A stretch of 37,485 bases of DNA, from NCBI GenBank assembly GCA_019456285.1, contig VRUE01000013.1:1-37485 (forward strand), read 5' to 3'. The translations under genes were made by a program, and so were the position numbers. The notes under the pieces are model-generated. The model had not been told where the DNA came from. It saw nothing but the letters and a program-made list of their open reading frames with translations, and did not search any database. The stretch is from Solirubrobacterales bacterium. GTDB lineage: Bacteria > Actinomycetota > Thermoleophilia > Solirubrobacterales > 70-9. Position 1 is the stretch's first letter. Each line of letters starts with the position of its first letter. Below, one piece after another: positions 13,433 through 21,570 of the stretch.

Positions 13433-13930
13433 TCAGTCGCGCTCGCCGTCGTCGTCGCGGCGCCAGTCGTGGCGCCCCCCGGTCTTCTCGAGCAGCACGA
13501 CCTGCTCCAGCTCCACCCCGCGCTCCAGCCCCTTGACCATGTCGTAGACGGTCAGGGCGGCGACCGCGCAGGCGGTCATCGCCTCCATCTCGACCCCGGT
13601 GCGGGCCACCGTGCGGGCCTCGGAGACAAGCTCGACCAGGCCACGGTCGGCGTCGACGCCAGCCGCCACGTCGACGAAGGTGAGCGGGATCGGGTGGGCC
13701 AGCGGGATCAGCGCGCCGGTCTGCTTGGCGGCCTGGATGCCGGCCAGCCGGGCGACGCCGAGCACCTCGCCCTTGGGGGCGTCGCCGGCCTCGACCGCGC
13801 GCGCGGTCGCCGGCGTCATCCGGACCCGGGCCCGGGCCCGGGCCCGGCGCTCGCTGGGCTGCTTGGCGCCGACGTCGACCATCCGCGCCTGGCCGTCCTC
13901 GTCGAGATGGGTGAGGCGCGTCTCGCTCAC
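13433..13930 (-). CDS. moaC: Cyclic pyranopterin monophosphate synthase
   Basis: 165 residues from GTG 13930, overlapping the moaDE stop. MoaC landmarks are KGEVLGVARLAGIQAAK with the catalytic-region Lys, LIPLAHPIPL with the conserved His, and RTGVEMEAMTACAVAAL then YDMVKG. MoaC converts the MoaA product to cPMP. No moaA is in the window. An Arg-Ala repeat (RARARARVR) encoded by a GGGCCC tandem tract near 13826-13850 sits in the N-terminal part and may vary by slippage. The C-terminus is unusually charged (RHDWRRDDDGERD). Confidence 0.94.
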   Translation of the reverse strand: MSETRLTHLDEDGQARMVDVGAKQPSERRARARARVRMTPATARAVEAGDAPKGEVLGVARLAGIQAAKQTGALIPLAHPIPLTFVDVAAGVDADRGLVELVSEARTVARTGVEMEAMTACAVAALTVYDMVKGLERGVELEQVVLLEKTGGRHDWRRDDDGERD

Positions 13931-14628
13931 CGCGTCGCCTCCGGCGTGCCCCGCTCGGCGTCGACCGGCGGCGGCCTCCCCTCGACCCAGCGCGAGGCGC
14001 CATCGCGCTCGACCTCGCGCTTCCAGATCGGCGCCTCGGCCTTGATCCGGTCGATCGCCTCGCGGGCGCCGGCGAAGGCTTCGTCCCGGTGGGCGGCGGA
14101 GACCGCGACGATCACCGAGGCCTCGCCGCGGGCGACGCCGCCGGTGCGGTGCTCGGCGGCCACCGCCTCCAGCCCGTGGCGTTCGACGCAGTCGCGCAGG
14201 ATCGCCGCGATCCGCTCCTCGGCCATCTCCCGGTAGGCCTCGTAGTCGAGCCGGCTCACCTCGCGGGTCACGCCCTGGAAGGTGACGATCGCGCCGGCGC
14301 CGCGACGCCCGACGGCTGTGGCCAGCGCGCCGAGCGAGAGCGGCTCTCCGGTGACCCGGACGTGGACGTCCGCGCCGCCGCTGATCGGGGGGACCAGGGC
14401 CAGCTCGTCGTCGGGGGCCAGCCGGGTCTCCGGGCCCGCGTAGCTGCGGTTGACGGCCATCTGGACCGGCATGCGATCGAGCAGGCCAGCCAGCGACGAG
14501 CGCTCCGAAAGCGCCTCGAGGGCGTCGGCCACCGTCGCTCCCTCGGCCAGCTCGACCTCGATCGAGTCGCTGCCGGCCCGCTCCCGCAGGACGGCGAAGA
14601 GGCGCACGGTCACGGTCACCTTCCCCAT
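13927..14628 (-). CDS. MoaD-MoaE fusion molybdopterin synthase
   Basis: 233 residues if it starts at ATG 14628 (MGKVTVTVRLF); an upstream start at 14664 would overlap tatC. Residues 1-81 are MoaD (ubiquitin-like, ending LVPPISGG). MoaE follows without a linker (ADVHVRVTGEPLSLGAL, AGAIVTFQGVTR, AEAPIWKRE with the catalytic-region Lys). MoaD must expose its terminal Gly-Gly as a thiocarboxylate, so the fusion should need cutting after GG, as described for mycobacterial MoaX. It joins sulfur to cPMP to make molybdopterin. It overlaps moaC by the GTGA junction. Confidence 0.92.
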   Translation of the reverse strand: MGKVTVTVRLFAVLRERAGSDSIEVELAEGATVADALEALSERSSLAGLLDRMPVQMAVNRSYAGPETRLAPDDELALVPPISGGADVHVRVTGEPLSLGALATAVGRRGAGAIVTFQGVTREVSRLDYEAYREMAEERIAAILRDCVERHGLEAVAAEHRTGGVARGEASVIVAVSAAHRDEAFAGAREAIDRIKAEAPIWKREVERDGASRWVEGRPPPVDAERGTPEATR

Positions 14629-14660
14629 GCTATCCCCGGCCGAGCAGCTCGACCCGGTGG

Positions 14661-15431
14661 TCACCGCTCCTGGGTTGAGGGCGTGGCCATGTCTCCGGCG
14701 GCCCCCGGCCTGCGGATGACACGGGCGAGCAGGATGCTCAGCTCGTACAGCACCAGGAGCGGCACCATCTCGACCAGCATCGAGACCGGGTCGACGCCGG
14801 GCAGCGCCGCGGCGAGGACGGCGATCGCGAGATAGGCGTAGCGGCGGTTCGCGGCGAGCTGCTCGACCTTGACGATGCCGAGCTGGGTGGCGGCGAGAAT
14901 CGCCAGCGGGAGCTGGAAGACGATGCCCCCGGCGAGCATCGTGGTCGAGAAGAAGCTGTAGTAGTCGCGGGCGCGGACCTGGACGTTGAACTGACCCTCG
15001 TTGAAACCGAGCAGGAAGTTGACCGCGGCCGGCATCACGACGAAATAGGAGAAGGCGAGGCCGGCCAGGAAGAGGACCGGAGCGAGCAGGAGAATCGGCA
15101 GGATGACCCTGCGCTCGGCCTCGCTGAAGGCCGGCAGGGCGTAGGCGTAGGCCTGGTAGAGGAAGATCGGCAGGGAGAGGATCAGCGCCCCGTAGGTGGA
15201 GACGGCGAGGGTCGTCGTGAAGGGCTCGGTGACACCGAAGGTGAGCAGCTTCCGGTGATCGTCCGGGAGCGGCCCGGAGGCGATCTCCAGCAGCAGGTGG
15301 TTCTGCCAGAAGCAGAGCGCCAGGATGACGCCGAAGACGACGATGGAGACGACGATGCGAACGCGAAGCTCGTCCAGGTGCTCGACGAGGGTGAGGCGCT
15401 CCTCGTGGGAAACCGCCCTGAAACGGGCCAT
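14661..15431 (-). CDS. tatC: Twin-arginine translocase TatC
   Basis: 256 residues with six transmembrane helices. Family signatures are LVEHLDELRVRI at the N-terminus, GVTEPFTTTL, LPIFLYQAYAYALPAFSEAERR, LAGLAFSYFVVMPAAVNFLLGF and the ANRRYAYLAIAVLAA region. TatC recognises RR signal peptides of folded proteins. The only RR-signal protein I see in the operon is the molybdoenzyme at 21571-24123. tatA lies 10 bases upstream. Confidence 0.96.
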   Translation of the reverse strand: MARFRAVSHEERLTLVEHLDELRVRIVVSIVVFGVILALCFWQNHLLLEIASGPLPDDHRKLLTFGVTEPFTTTLAVSTYGALILSLPIFLYQAYAYALPAFSEAERRVILPILLLAPVLFLAGLAFSYFVVMPAAVNFLLGFNEGQFNVQVRARDYYSFFSTTMLAGGIVFQLPLAILAATQLGIVKVEQLAANRRYAYLAIAVLAAALPGVDPVSMLVEMVPLLVLYELSILLARVIRRPGAAGDMATPSTQER

Positions 15432-15441
15432 CGCGGCGCTC

Positions 15442-15768
15442 TCAGTCGCGGTCGTGAGCGGCCGTCTCGCCCTCGGCGGCCTGCTCGGAGGGCGGCTTCG
15501 GGGACTCGCTCGCCGAGTCGCGGTCGGGCTCGGCCGTCTCGCCCTTGGCGGTCTGCTCGGAGGGCGGCTTCGGGGACTCGATCGCCGGCGGCGTGGCGGG
15601 GCTCTCGTCGTCGTCCTCCTCGTAGCGATGCTCGCCGGTGACCGAGCCGCGGAACTCGCGGATGCCGCGGCCCAGCGAGCGACCCAGCTCGGGCAGGCGT
15701 TTCGGCCCGAAGACGACCAGGGCGATGATCAGGACCACGACCAACTCTAGGGGGCCTATGTTGGGCAT
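15442..15768 (-). CDS. tatA: Twin-arginine translocase TatA
   Basis: 108 residues. One N-terminal membrane helix (PLELVVVLIIALVVF) is followed by the GPKRLPELGRSLGRGIREFR amphipathic helix, typical of TatA/E. The acidic tail holds two tandem copies of a 23-24-residue unit, ESPKPPSEQ(T/A)A(K/E)GETA plus an Asp-rich end. They are encoded by a tandem DNA duplication between about 15449 and 15588. It forms the Tat pore together with TatC. Confidence 0.94.
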   Translation of the reverse strand: MPNIGPLELVVVLIIALVVFGPKRLPELGRSLGRGIREFRGSVTGEHRYEEDDDESPATPPAIESPKPPSEQTAKGETAEPDRDSASESPKPPSEQAAEGETAAHDRD

Positions 15769-15808
15769 CGCCCCGAATGATATTGGGTGCGGAGCGCGGT
15801 GATTGCGA

Positions 15809-16090
15809 ACATCGTCAGCGACACTCCGTGCAGACCTCGGTCAGGGTCTCCAGCAGAGCCCCCGATTCGTCGTCGTCCCCCAGAAGGCTCTCCATCCTCT
15901 CCAGCATGGCCAGCGGCGCAACCGGGCCGCCACAGCGCCGGCAGCGGCCGGACGGGCCGCTCTTGAGCGTGGTCGGACCCCGCCTCAGCGCACCCGGATC
16001 GGTCACCCGACTCGCCCTCAGCGTGCCCTCGGCCGCCTCCGGGCAGACGTCCGCGCAGCGCAGGCAGCCCCCATGCAGCGCGCCGCATCG
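15809..16090 (-). pseudogene. Repeated 3' end of the iron-sulfur protein gene
   Basis: These 282 bases repeat 17205-17484 (offset 1396) with a handful of differences. They encode the last 80 or so residues of the 538-residue iron-sulfur protein (CLRCADVCPEAAEGTLRAS to LTEVCTECR). A two-base insertion near 16071 breaks the frame at the left Cys motif, so only a headless tail remains. It sits between the Acr3 stop (16097) and tatA. In an ancestor without Acr3, this would be the natural end of the iron-sulfur gene next to tatA. Confidence 0.93.
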
Positions 16091-16096
16091 CAACGG

Positions 16097-17185
16097 TCAC
16101 AGACGCACCGAGTCGGCTGCCGGGCTTCCGGTCGGCACACGCTCGACGCCGAAAAGCCGCGCCCGGCTACGCTGTGCAGCCCATACCAATGACAACATCA
16201 CCGGAACCTCGATCAGCGGTCCAACCACCGTGGCCAACGCGACGGTTGGCGAGAATGCGGTGATTGCCACCGCGATCGCAATCTCAAAATCCCGGCCCGT
16301 AGAGTTGAATGCCACCGCCACGCTGTCCTCATAGCTGAACTTCAACAGGGCACCGAGCCGGTAGGCCGCGAAGAACATCACCGCAAAGAAGATCACCATC
16401 GGAACGGCCATCTTTAGCACTATCTCGGGCCGCTCCAGAATCAGGTCCCCTTTCAGGCCAAACATCACCACCAACGTCAGCAGCAACCCCACGATAGTCA
16501 GAGCATTGAGGTAAACGCGGCCCTCCTCGAACCGCTCCTCTCCCAGCTTCGCCACACCCACCCGTCGGGTGATGAAGCCGAGCACCAGCGGCAGGCCGAG
16601 GTAGAGCATGACGGACTTGCCCACAACCAGTGTCGAGAAGTCCACATCACCAAGCAACAGCCGCGCGTATACGGGGATCAGAAGCATCTGCAACACGCTG
16701 TTGAAGGCGACAAAGACGAGCGCCAGCGACGTGTTCCCCCGCGCGAGGTGGGTGAAGACGATCACCATCGCAATGCACGGCGCGATCCCGTAGAGAATCA
16801 GGCCCGTCTGAAATTCGTGATCGCTCGCAAGGAAGAGCTTCGCCAACACGAACATGAAGAACGGCGCAACCGCGAAGTTCATTGCAACCACGACTGCAAG
16901 CTGGCGACCACTGCGGAAAGCCTTGCCGAGATCTTCCAGACGCACGTTCGTCATCGCGGGGTAGATCATCAAGAACAGGCCGATCACCACGCCCAGCGCG
17001 AGCGAGTTGCCCATGTTGAAGTCATAGCCGCCGAGAAAGATCGACTCGATCGCTTCGATCGGTGGTGTCAGTCGGTAGTCGGAGATCCCGCCCGCTTTGC
17101 CGATCCCGATGCCGGCCAGCATCGCAACCCCAACGAACACTGGCAACAACCGAAAGTCCTCAAGTCTCTGGAGAGCGCGTTTCAA
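16097..17185 (-). CDS. acr3: Acr3-family arsenite permease
   Basis: 362 residues, about ten transmembrane helices (SBF/BASS fold). Acr3 marks are GIAPCIAMVIVFTHLARGN with the Cys essential in characterised Acr3 proteins, VFVAFNSVLQMLLIPVYARL, FNSTGRDFEIAIAVAITAF and VVGPLIEVPVML. The family exports arsenite. The start is a TTG at 17185 with no clear ribosome-binding site. The frame is open farther upstream into repeat DNA (DDVSEYLAELKRAL), so the true start may have been lost or lie in the repeat. The gene is slightly richer in A/T and has fewer extreme-GC codons than its neighbours, suggesting transfer. It is enclosed by 280-bp direct repeats. Confidence 0.88.
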   Translation of the reverse strand: MKRALQRLEDFRLLPVFVGVAMLAGIGIGKAGGISDYRLTPPIEAIESIFLGGYDFNMGNSLALGVVIGLFLMIYPAMTNVRLEDLGKAFRSGRQLAVVVAMNFAVAPFFMFVLAKLFLASDHEFQTGLILYGIAPCIAMVIVFTHLARGNTSLALVFVAFNSVLQMLLIPVYARLLLGDVDFSTLVVGKSVMLYLGLPLVLGFITRRVGVAKLGEERFEEGRVYLNALTIVGLLLTLVVMFGLKGDLILERPEIVLKMAVPMVIFFAVMFFAAYRLGALLKFSYEDSVAVAFNSTGRDFEIAIAVAITAFSPTVALATVVGPLIEVPVMLSLVWAAQRSRARLFGVERVPTGSPAADSVRL

Positions 17186-17204
17186 CTCGGCCAGATACTC
17201 ACTG

Positions 17205-17484
17205 ACATCGTCAGCGACACTCCGTGCAGACCTCGGTCAGGGTCTCCAGCAGAGCCCCTGACTCGTCGTCGTCCCCCAGAAGGCTCTCCATCCTCTCCAG
17301 CATGGCCAGCGGCGCGACCGGGCCGCCACAGCGCCGGCAGCGGCCGGACGGGCCGCTCTTGAGCGTGGTCGGACCCCGCCTCAGCGCACCCGGATCGGTC
17401 ACCCGACTCGCCCTCAGCGTGCCCTCGGCCGCCTCCGGGCAGACGTCCGCGCAGCGCAGGCAGCCCATGCAGCGCTCCGCATCG
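17205..17484 (-). repeat. 3'-end repeat, intact-gene copy flanking Acr3
   Basis: The direct partner of 15809-16090. It contains the natural 3' end of the iron-sulfur gene plus six bases beyond its stop codon. The similarity stops abruptly at 17205 (ACATCG...), just before the Acr3 start. Confidence 0.94.
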
Positions 17485-18827
17485 AACGAGAGCTCCATCG
17501 ACTCATCGCCCACCACCAGCGCCAGCGCTCCGGTCGGGCACGCGGCGGCGCACGCCCCGCAGGTCGTGCAGGTCTCCTCCCGCACCCGCACCAGCCCCAG
17601 CGGGGAAGCGTCGTGCGCGACCACGTCCTCCGGGGAGGCCCCGCGGTCGGGGGCGAGCGCAAGCACCGCGCCGGCGGTCGCCTCCGGCTCGCTCAGCGTG
17701 ACGGCGTGACGGCGCTCGCCGTCGCGGACGCCGGCGGGCGGGTCGGCGTTTCCCGCCGCCGCGATCGCGGCGGCGAGGGCATCGCTCACCTGCTGCGGAT
17801 CGCCCCTCGCCAGCACGACCCGCTCCTCCGGCCGGCTCTCCCCGAACAGCCTCAGCACCTCGTGCACATAGGAGACCCTCTGGCGCGTCGCCGCTTCCCG
17901 GTCGAACCGGCAGTCCTCCCCGCAGGCCAGGAGACCCACCGTCTCCGCGCCGACGACCAGCGCCTGCAGGATCCACCCCGCGGTGACCATGCCCACGCAG
18001 GGCAGCTCCACCGGCAGCCAGCCGTGCAGCGCCGCGCCGCCGGCGCTGCCCCGGAGCGCAGCGATGCGGCTCTTGCACGCGAACAGCAGCCGCGGCGCCG
18101 GCGACCTGCAGAGGACTTCGAGCTGGGCCTCGCACTGCGCCGTCGAGGCGGCCGGCCAATCGATCGCGTCGGGGGGACAGGCCGTCACGCACTGCCCGCA
18201 GCCCTCGCAGCGATCCGTGTCCACCGCGAGGCTGCCGCCGCTGCCGACCCTGATCGCAGCGGCCGGGCAGACGGACGCGCACAGACCGCACCGCTGCTTC
18301 CCCAGGCACCTGTCCGGGTCGATCAGGGGCAGCGCGTCATAGGTCCAGGGCGGCAGGGCCACCAGGGAGCGGCGGTTGAGCGACCGGCCCTCCGTCAGCA
18401 GTCGTGGCTTGACCTGCTCCGGCTCGCTCCCCTGGAAGGCGCGCATCCGGGCGATGGCCGCCTCCACCAGGAGCACGGCGTTGTCGGTCAACGGCGCGGA
18501 GCCGTTCTGCCCGGTGCAGCAGCGCAGGTTGACCACGCTGAGCGCGTGCGGATCGAGCCCCGCCCGCCGAATCCACCCCTGGAAGTCCTCCGCCTGCGCC
18601 TCGTGCCCGGACAGGGCGCAGACGAGCCGCCGTGCGCCGCTGCGGGCGATCACCTCAGCGGTCCGCTGCGGATGGCTGCAGAGGTCGGGCACGACCTCTG
18701 CATGGACGTCGAGCGACGACAGCTCCAGCCGGCGCGCCAGCTCGCCGCTGTCCAGGCCCCCGTCCGCCCGGTCGAGTCGGGAGCAGAGGGCAACCGCCAC
18801 CGATGTTCTCTCCCCGGCCATCGTCAC
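17211..18827 (-). CDS. HdrA/MvhD-like multi-cluster iron-sulfur protein
   Basis: 538 residues; GTG 18827 overlaps the TorD stop (ATG 18821 is an alternative). Residues about 10-115 resemble the non-flavin front part of HdrA (VVPDLCSHPQRT, LVCALSGHEAQAEDF, VVNLRCC). Two [4Fe-4S] motifs follow at about 175-220 (CLGKQRCGLCASVCP and CEGCGQCVTACP). An MvhD/FrhD-like hydrogenase-delta region (LPCVGMVTAGW, LLACGEDCRF) occupies about 245-340. Two further [4Fe-4S] motifs (CTTCGACAAACP, CMGCLRCADVCP) lie near 410-450. A Cys-pair tail (CRRCGG, CTECR) may bind zinc or a cluster. There is no Tat signal, so it is cytoplasmic. It probably links the molybdoenzyme electron chain to cytoplasmic carriers; the partner is unknown. 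Confidence 0.8.
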   Translation of the reverse strand: MTMAGERTSVAVALCSRLDRADGGLDSGELARRLELSSLDVHAEVVPDLCSHPQRTAEVIARSGARRLVCALSGHEAQAEDFQGWIRRAGLDPHALSVVNLRCCTGQNGSAPLTDNAVLLVEAAIARMRAFQGSEPEQVKPRLLTEGRSLNRRSLVALPPWTYDALPLIDPDRCLGKQRCGLCASVCPAAAIRVGSGGSLAVDTDRCEGCGQCVTACPPDAIDWPAASTAQCEAQLEVLCRSPAPRLLFACKSRIAALRGSAGGAALHGWLPVELPCVGMVTAGWILQALVVGAETVGLLACGEDCRFDREAATRQRVSYVHEVLRLFGESRPEERVVLARGDPQQVSDALAAAIAAAGNADPPAGVRDGERRHAVTLSEPEATAGAVLALAPDRGASPEDVVAHDASPLGLVRVREETCTTCGACAAACPTGALALVVGDESMELSFDAERCMGCLRCADVCPEAAEGTLRASRVTDPGALRRGPTTLKSGPSGRCRRCGGPVAPLAMLERMESLLGDDDESGALLETLTEVCTECR

Positions 18828-19585
18828 CGCTCGGGCGGGAGGACCGCCGCCTGCGAGAGCAGGCCCCTGTCGCTACTCGATCCCACCAGGCCCCGATCGT
18901 GGAGGACATAGGCGCGCGCGGCATCGGCGAGCCGCCCGTAGAAGCTGCCCGGGGCCGCGAGCCGCCCGACGCGACGTGCCGCCTCCGGCAGCCAGCGGGC
19001 CAGGTGCTGATGCAGGAACGATCGCTGAGCGCCCAGGGCGCTGAGGACCGCATCCTCCTCGCCGTTCCTCCTCGCCTCAGCCTCCTTGCCGCAGAGCAGC
19101 GCCATGAACTCCAGCTCCAGCCCCGCGTGGTCGGGAAGCTCGCCGCCGGCCAGCTCGGAGAGCCCGAAGCCCGCAGCAGCGTACGAGCACTCGACGCTGG
19201 AGGTCACCCAGCCGGCCAGCCGCCCGCTGCGGTCGACGTAGGCGGACTCGTACAGCGAGCAGGGGGCGCGGTCGGCCGCCAGCTGGAACAGCTTGGCGTA
19301 CTCCCCCCGCAGGGCCCGCAGCCGCGCCTCGGTCAAGCCGGAGAGGGAGTAGAGCAGGGTGGCCAGCGCCGGCTGGAAGGCGAAGTCGCGCGCCAGCTCC
19401 TGCTTGCCGCGCAGCTCGCCGGCAAGGAGGGTCAGCCCGTCCAGCTGGACATCGTCCGGGTGATGGAAGAGCAGGCCGAGGAGCAGGTAGACCTGCTCGC
19501 GCAGCTCCGCGACCTCTACCAGGCTTGCGCCGGTGGCCGCCGCGCTTACTTCGCCGGCTGCTGCCCTGTGGTCTGTGGTGTCCAT
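18824..19585 (-). CDS. TorD/DmsD-family molybdoenzyme chaperone
   Basis: 253 residues from ATG 19585, overlapping the NrfD gene by 40 bases. It is helical with the family features EVAELREQVYLLLGLLFHHP, LRGEYAKLFQLA, PCSLYESAYVD, ELPDHAGLELEFMALL and FLHQHLARWLPE. Such proteins bind the RR signal of their molybdoenzyme, guard cofactor insertion and then release it to Tat. The position between the membrane subunit and the iron-sulfur protein makes the 850-residue enzyme its client. Confidence 0.9.
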   Translation of the reverse strand: MDTTDHRAAAGEVSAAATGASLVEVAELREQVYLLLGLLFHHPDDVQLDGLTLLAGELRGKQELARDFAFQPALATLLYSLSGLTEARLRALRGEYAKLFQLAADRAPCSLYESAYVDRSGRLAGWVTSSVECSYAAAGFGLSELAGGELPDHAGLELEFMALLCGKEAEARRNGEEDAVLSALGAQRSFLHQHLARWLPEAARRVGRLAAPGSFYGRLADAARAYVLHDRGLVGSSSDRGLLSQAAVLPPER

Positions 19586-20793
19586 GTCTGCCCCGTCGCG
19601 TCCAGCGGCGATGCCGCTGGATCGGCGTCCTCCTCCTCCATCGGGATCACGCGGGTCAGCACCGAGTAGGCGCACAGCCCCAGCGCGATCACTCCCAGCG
19701 TCAGCATCACCTCGATGCCGCTGGGCCAGTACGGCTGATTCGCGAAGAACGGCAGCAGGGGCAGCTCCATGCCGACGACGATCAGGTTGTAGCGGTAGGC
19801 CGCCACCGCCACCAGCGCGACCGCGGCCGCCGCGGTCAGCCAGCGGACGTCTTTCCTGCGCTTGGACGAGAGCAGAATCGCGATCGCCGCCACGTACCCG
19901 CCCACGTGGAGGATCGAGAAGGGCAGCTGGGCGCCGGCCAGGAACTGCCACGCCTCGTCGCCCCCCGCCGTGTTGCTGTACCTGAAGACCAGGAAGTCGA
20001 AGAAGTCCAGGGGGGCGGCGATCGCGATGAACAATACGAGCAGCACCCCCATCTGCGTGAGGACGTCCCTGCTCACCAGGTCCCTGCCCCTGATCCGCGC
20101 GGCGACGACGGCCACGATCATCATCACCGCCGTGCCCGAGACGAGCGCTCCGACCGCGAAATGAGGCGGCAGCAAGGCGCTGTTCCAGAACTCCCTCGCC
20201 TGGATCCCGGCAAACAGCGCTCCGTCGACGCCCTGCAGGACGACGAGGGCAAAGGGGACCGCCGCGATCGCCAGCCACCTGCCGGTCTTCGCGTCCCGTG
20301 CCGTGCTCATACCCCGGCTCGCCTTGACCGTGTAGTAGAGCCCCATCAGCAGGATCAGGCCGAACAGTATGTAGGAGAGCGAGCTGTAGAACTGCACCGA
20401 TGTGAGGTTCCGGTCCAGCAAGGGCACGAACACCGCTCGCTCGATGCGGCCCACGTCGAGCATGATGAACGTGACCGCTGCGGCCAGGGCGATCAGCCCG
20501 ACCAGCAGGGCCCGCGTCGCAAGAGGGGCGTAGCCCTTGCGCCCAAAACCGTGCACCATCAGCCCGATGATCGTTGAGCCGGCGCTTATCCCCACCAGGA
20601 ACACGAATACCGCCACGTACAGGCCCCAGGGAGTGGCGTTGGTGAGGCCGGTGACGTACTGCCCCCCAACCTCCTGCCTTATGAAGGCGTACAGGCCGAG
20701 CACCATGAAGACGCCGAGCCCGCCGTACCAGACTTTTGACGCCGTCGACGATTTCGCGATGGCCGTGCGCCCTGCTGCTGCCAGGTCGGTCAT
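19546..20793 (-). CDS. NrfD/PsrC-type membrane quinone subunit
   Basis: 415 residues from ATG 20793, two bases after the ferredoxin-subunit stop. Around nine to ten transmembrane helices. The NrfD hallmarks are NATPWGLYVAVFVFLVGISAG, GRIERAVFVPLLDRNLTSVQFY, WNSALLPPHFAVGALVSG and LDFFDFLVFRYSN. NrfD proteins hold the electron-transfer subunit at the outer membrane face and exchange electrons with menaquinone without haem. The C-terminus (about 25 residues, Thr/Gln/Pro-rich) is soluble. Confidence 0.92.
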   Translation of the reverse strand: MTDLAAAGRTAIAKSSTASKVWYGGLGVFMVLGLYAFIRQEVGGQYVTGLTNATPWGLYVAVFVFLVGISAGSTIIGLMVHGFGRKGYAPLATRALLVGLIALAAAVTFIMLDVGRIERAVFVPLLDRNLTSVQFYSSLSYILFGLILLMGLYYTVKASRGMSTARDAKTGRWLAIAAVPFALVVLQGVDGALFAGIQAREFWNSALLPPHFAVGALVSGTAVMMIVAVVAARIRGRDLVSRDVLTQMGVLLVLFIAIAAPLDFFDFLVFRYSNTAGGDEAWQFLAGAQLPFSILHVGGYVAAIAILLSSKRRKDVRWLTAAAAVALVAVAAYRYNLIVVGMELPLLPFFANQPYWPSGIEVMLTLGVIALGLCAYSVLTRVIPMEEEDADPAASPLDATGQTWTPQTTGQQPAK

Positions 20794-20795
20794 CT

Positions 20796-21542
20796 TCAGT
20801 CCCTTGCCTCGATCGGGATTGCTTCTATCTCCCGGCCGTCCGTCTGCGGGGCCGTCTGGCCGACGTAGCGGACCTTCGGGTTGGTGTTGAGTTCTTCCTT
20901 GAGCTTGAAGGAGGACTTCTTGCGCAGGGTCTGCGACACATCGCTCTGCGGATCGTCCAGGTCGCCGAAGATGAGCGCATCGACCGGGCAGGTTTCCACG
21001 CAGGCGGGATCGAGGCCTTTCGTGACGCGCTGAATGCAGAAGGTGCACTTCTCCGTGGTGCCCCTGAAGTGGCCGCTACCGGCCACCAGCCGCTCGTCGG
21101 GCCCATAGCGCTTGTCGAGGTCAGGATTCTTCCAGGGCGGCACCGCCCCGTCGGTTACCGAGTCGAGTTCCTTGTCGTCCCAGTCGAGGCCGTAGTAGTT
21201 GTCCTCGGGATCTTTCCAGTTGAAGAAGTTGACCCCGTAGGGACACGCCACGATGCAGTAGCGGCAGCCTATGCACTTCTCGAAGTCGGTGAGAACGATC
21301 CCGTCATCCTGCTGGTATCTGGCCTGGGTGGGGCACACCTTCACGCAGGGGGGGTTCTCGCAGTGCTGGCAGGGACGCGGCAGGAACTTCATCGTCACGT
21401 CCGGATAGTCGCCTTCCTCGTAGCGGAAGACGTTCATCCAGAAGATCTGCTCCGAGGTGTTGTTCTCGACCTTGCACGCCTCCATGCAGGCGCGGCACCC
21501 CATGCACCGGTCCAGGTCTATGACCATCCCGTAGCTAGCCAC
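20796..21542 (-). CDS. Four-cluster ferredoxin subunit (DmsB/PsrB/NrfC type)
   Basis: 248 residues from GTG 21542, with GAGGTGA just upstream. Four Cys groups are visible: CMGCRACMEACK (residue 13 on), CQHCENPPCVKVCP, CIGCRYCIVACPYG and CTFCIQRVTKGLDPACVETCP. This is the standard set for four [4Fe-4S] clusters that carry electrons between catalytic and membrane subunits. Residues about 118-160 (NYYGLDWDDKELDSVTD) form an insert between clusters. No signal peptide; it is presumably carried through Tat with the catalytic subunit. Confidence 0.95.
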   Translation of the reverse strand: MASYGMVIDLDRCMGCRACMEACKVENNTSEQIFWMNVFRYEEGDYPDVTMKFLPRPCQHCENPPCVKVCPTQARYQQDDGIVLTDFEKCIGCRYCIVACPYGVNFFNWKDPEDNYYGLDWDDKELDSVTDGAVPPWKNPDLDKRYGPDERLVAGSGHFRGTTEKCTFCIQRVTKGLDPACVETCPVDALIFGDLDDPQSDVSQTLRKKSSFKLKEELNTNPKVRYVGQTAPQTDGREIEAIPIEARD

Positions 21543-21570
21543 GTCTCACCTCTGATCCGCCGGTCATCAC

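Noticed and set aside
13824-13852. The CCCGGG/GGGCCC tandem tract as a CRISPR or regulatory repeat
   Set aside because: It lies inside moaC in frame (Arg-Ala repeat) and has no spacers.
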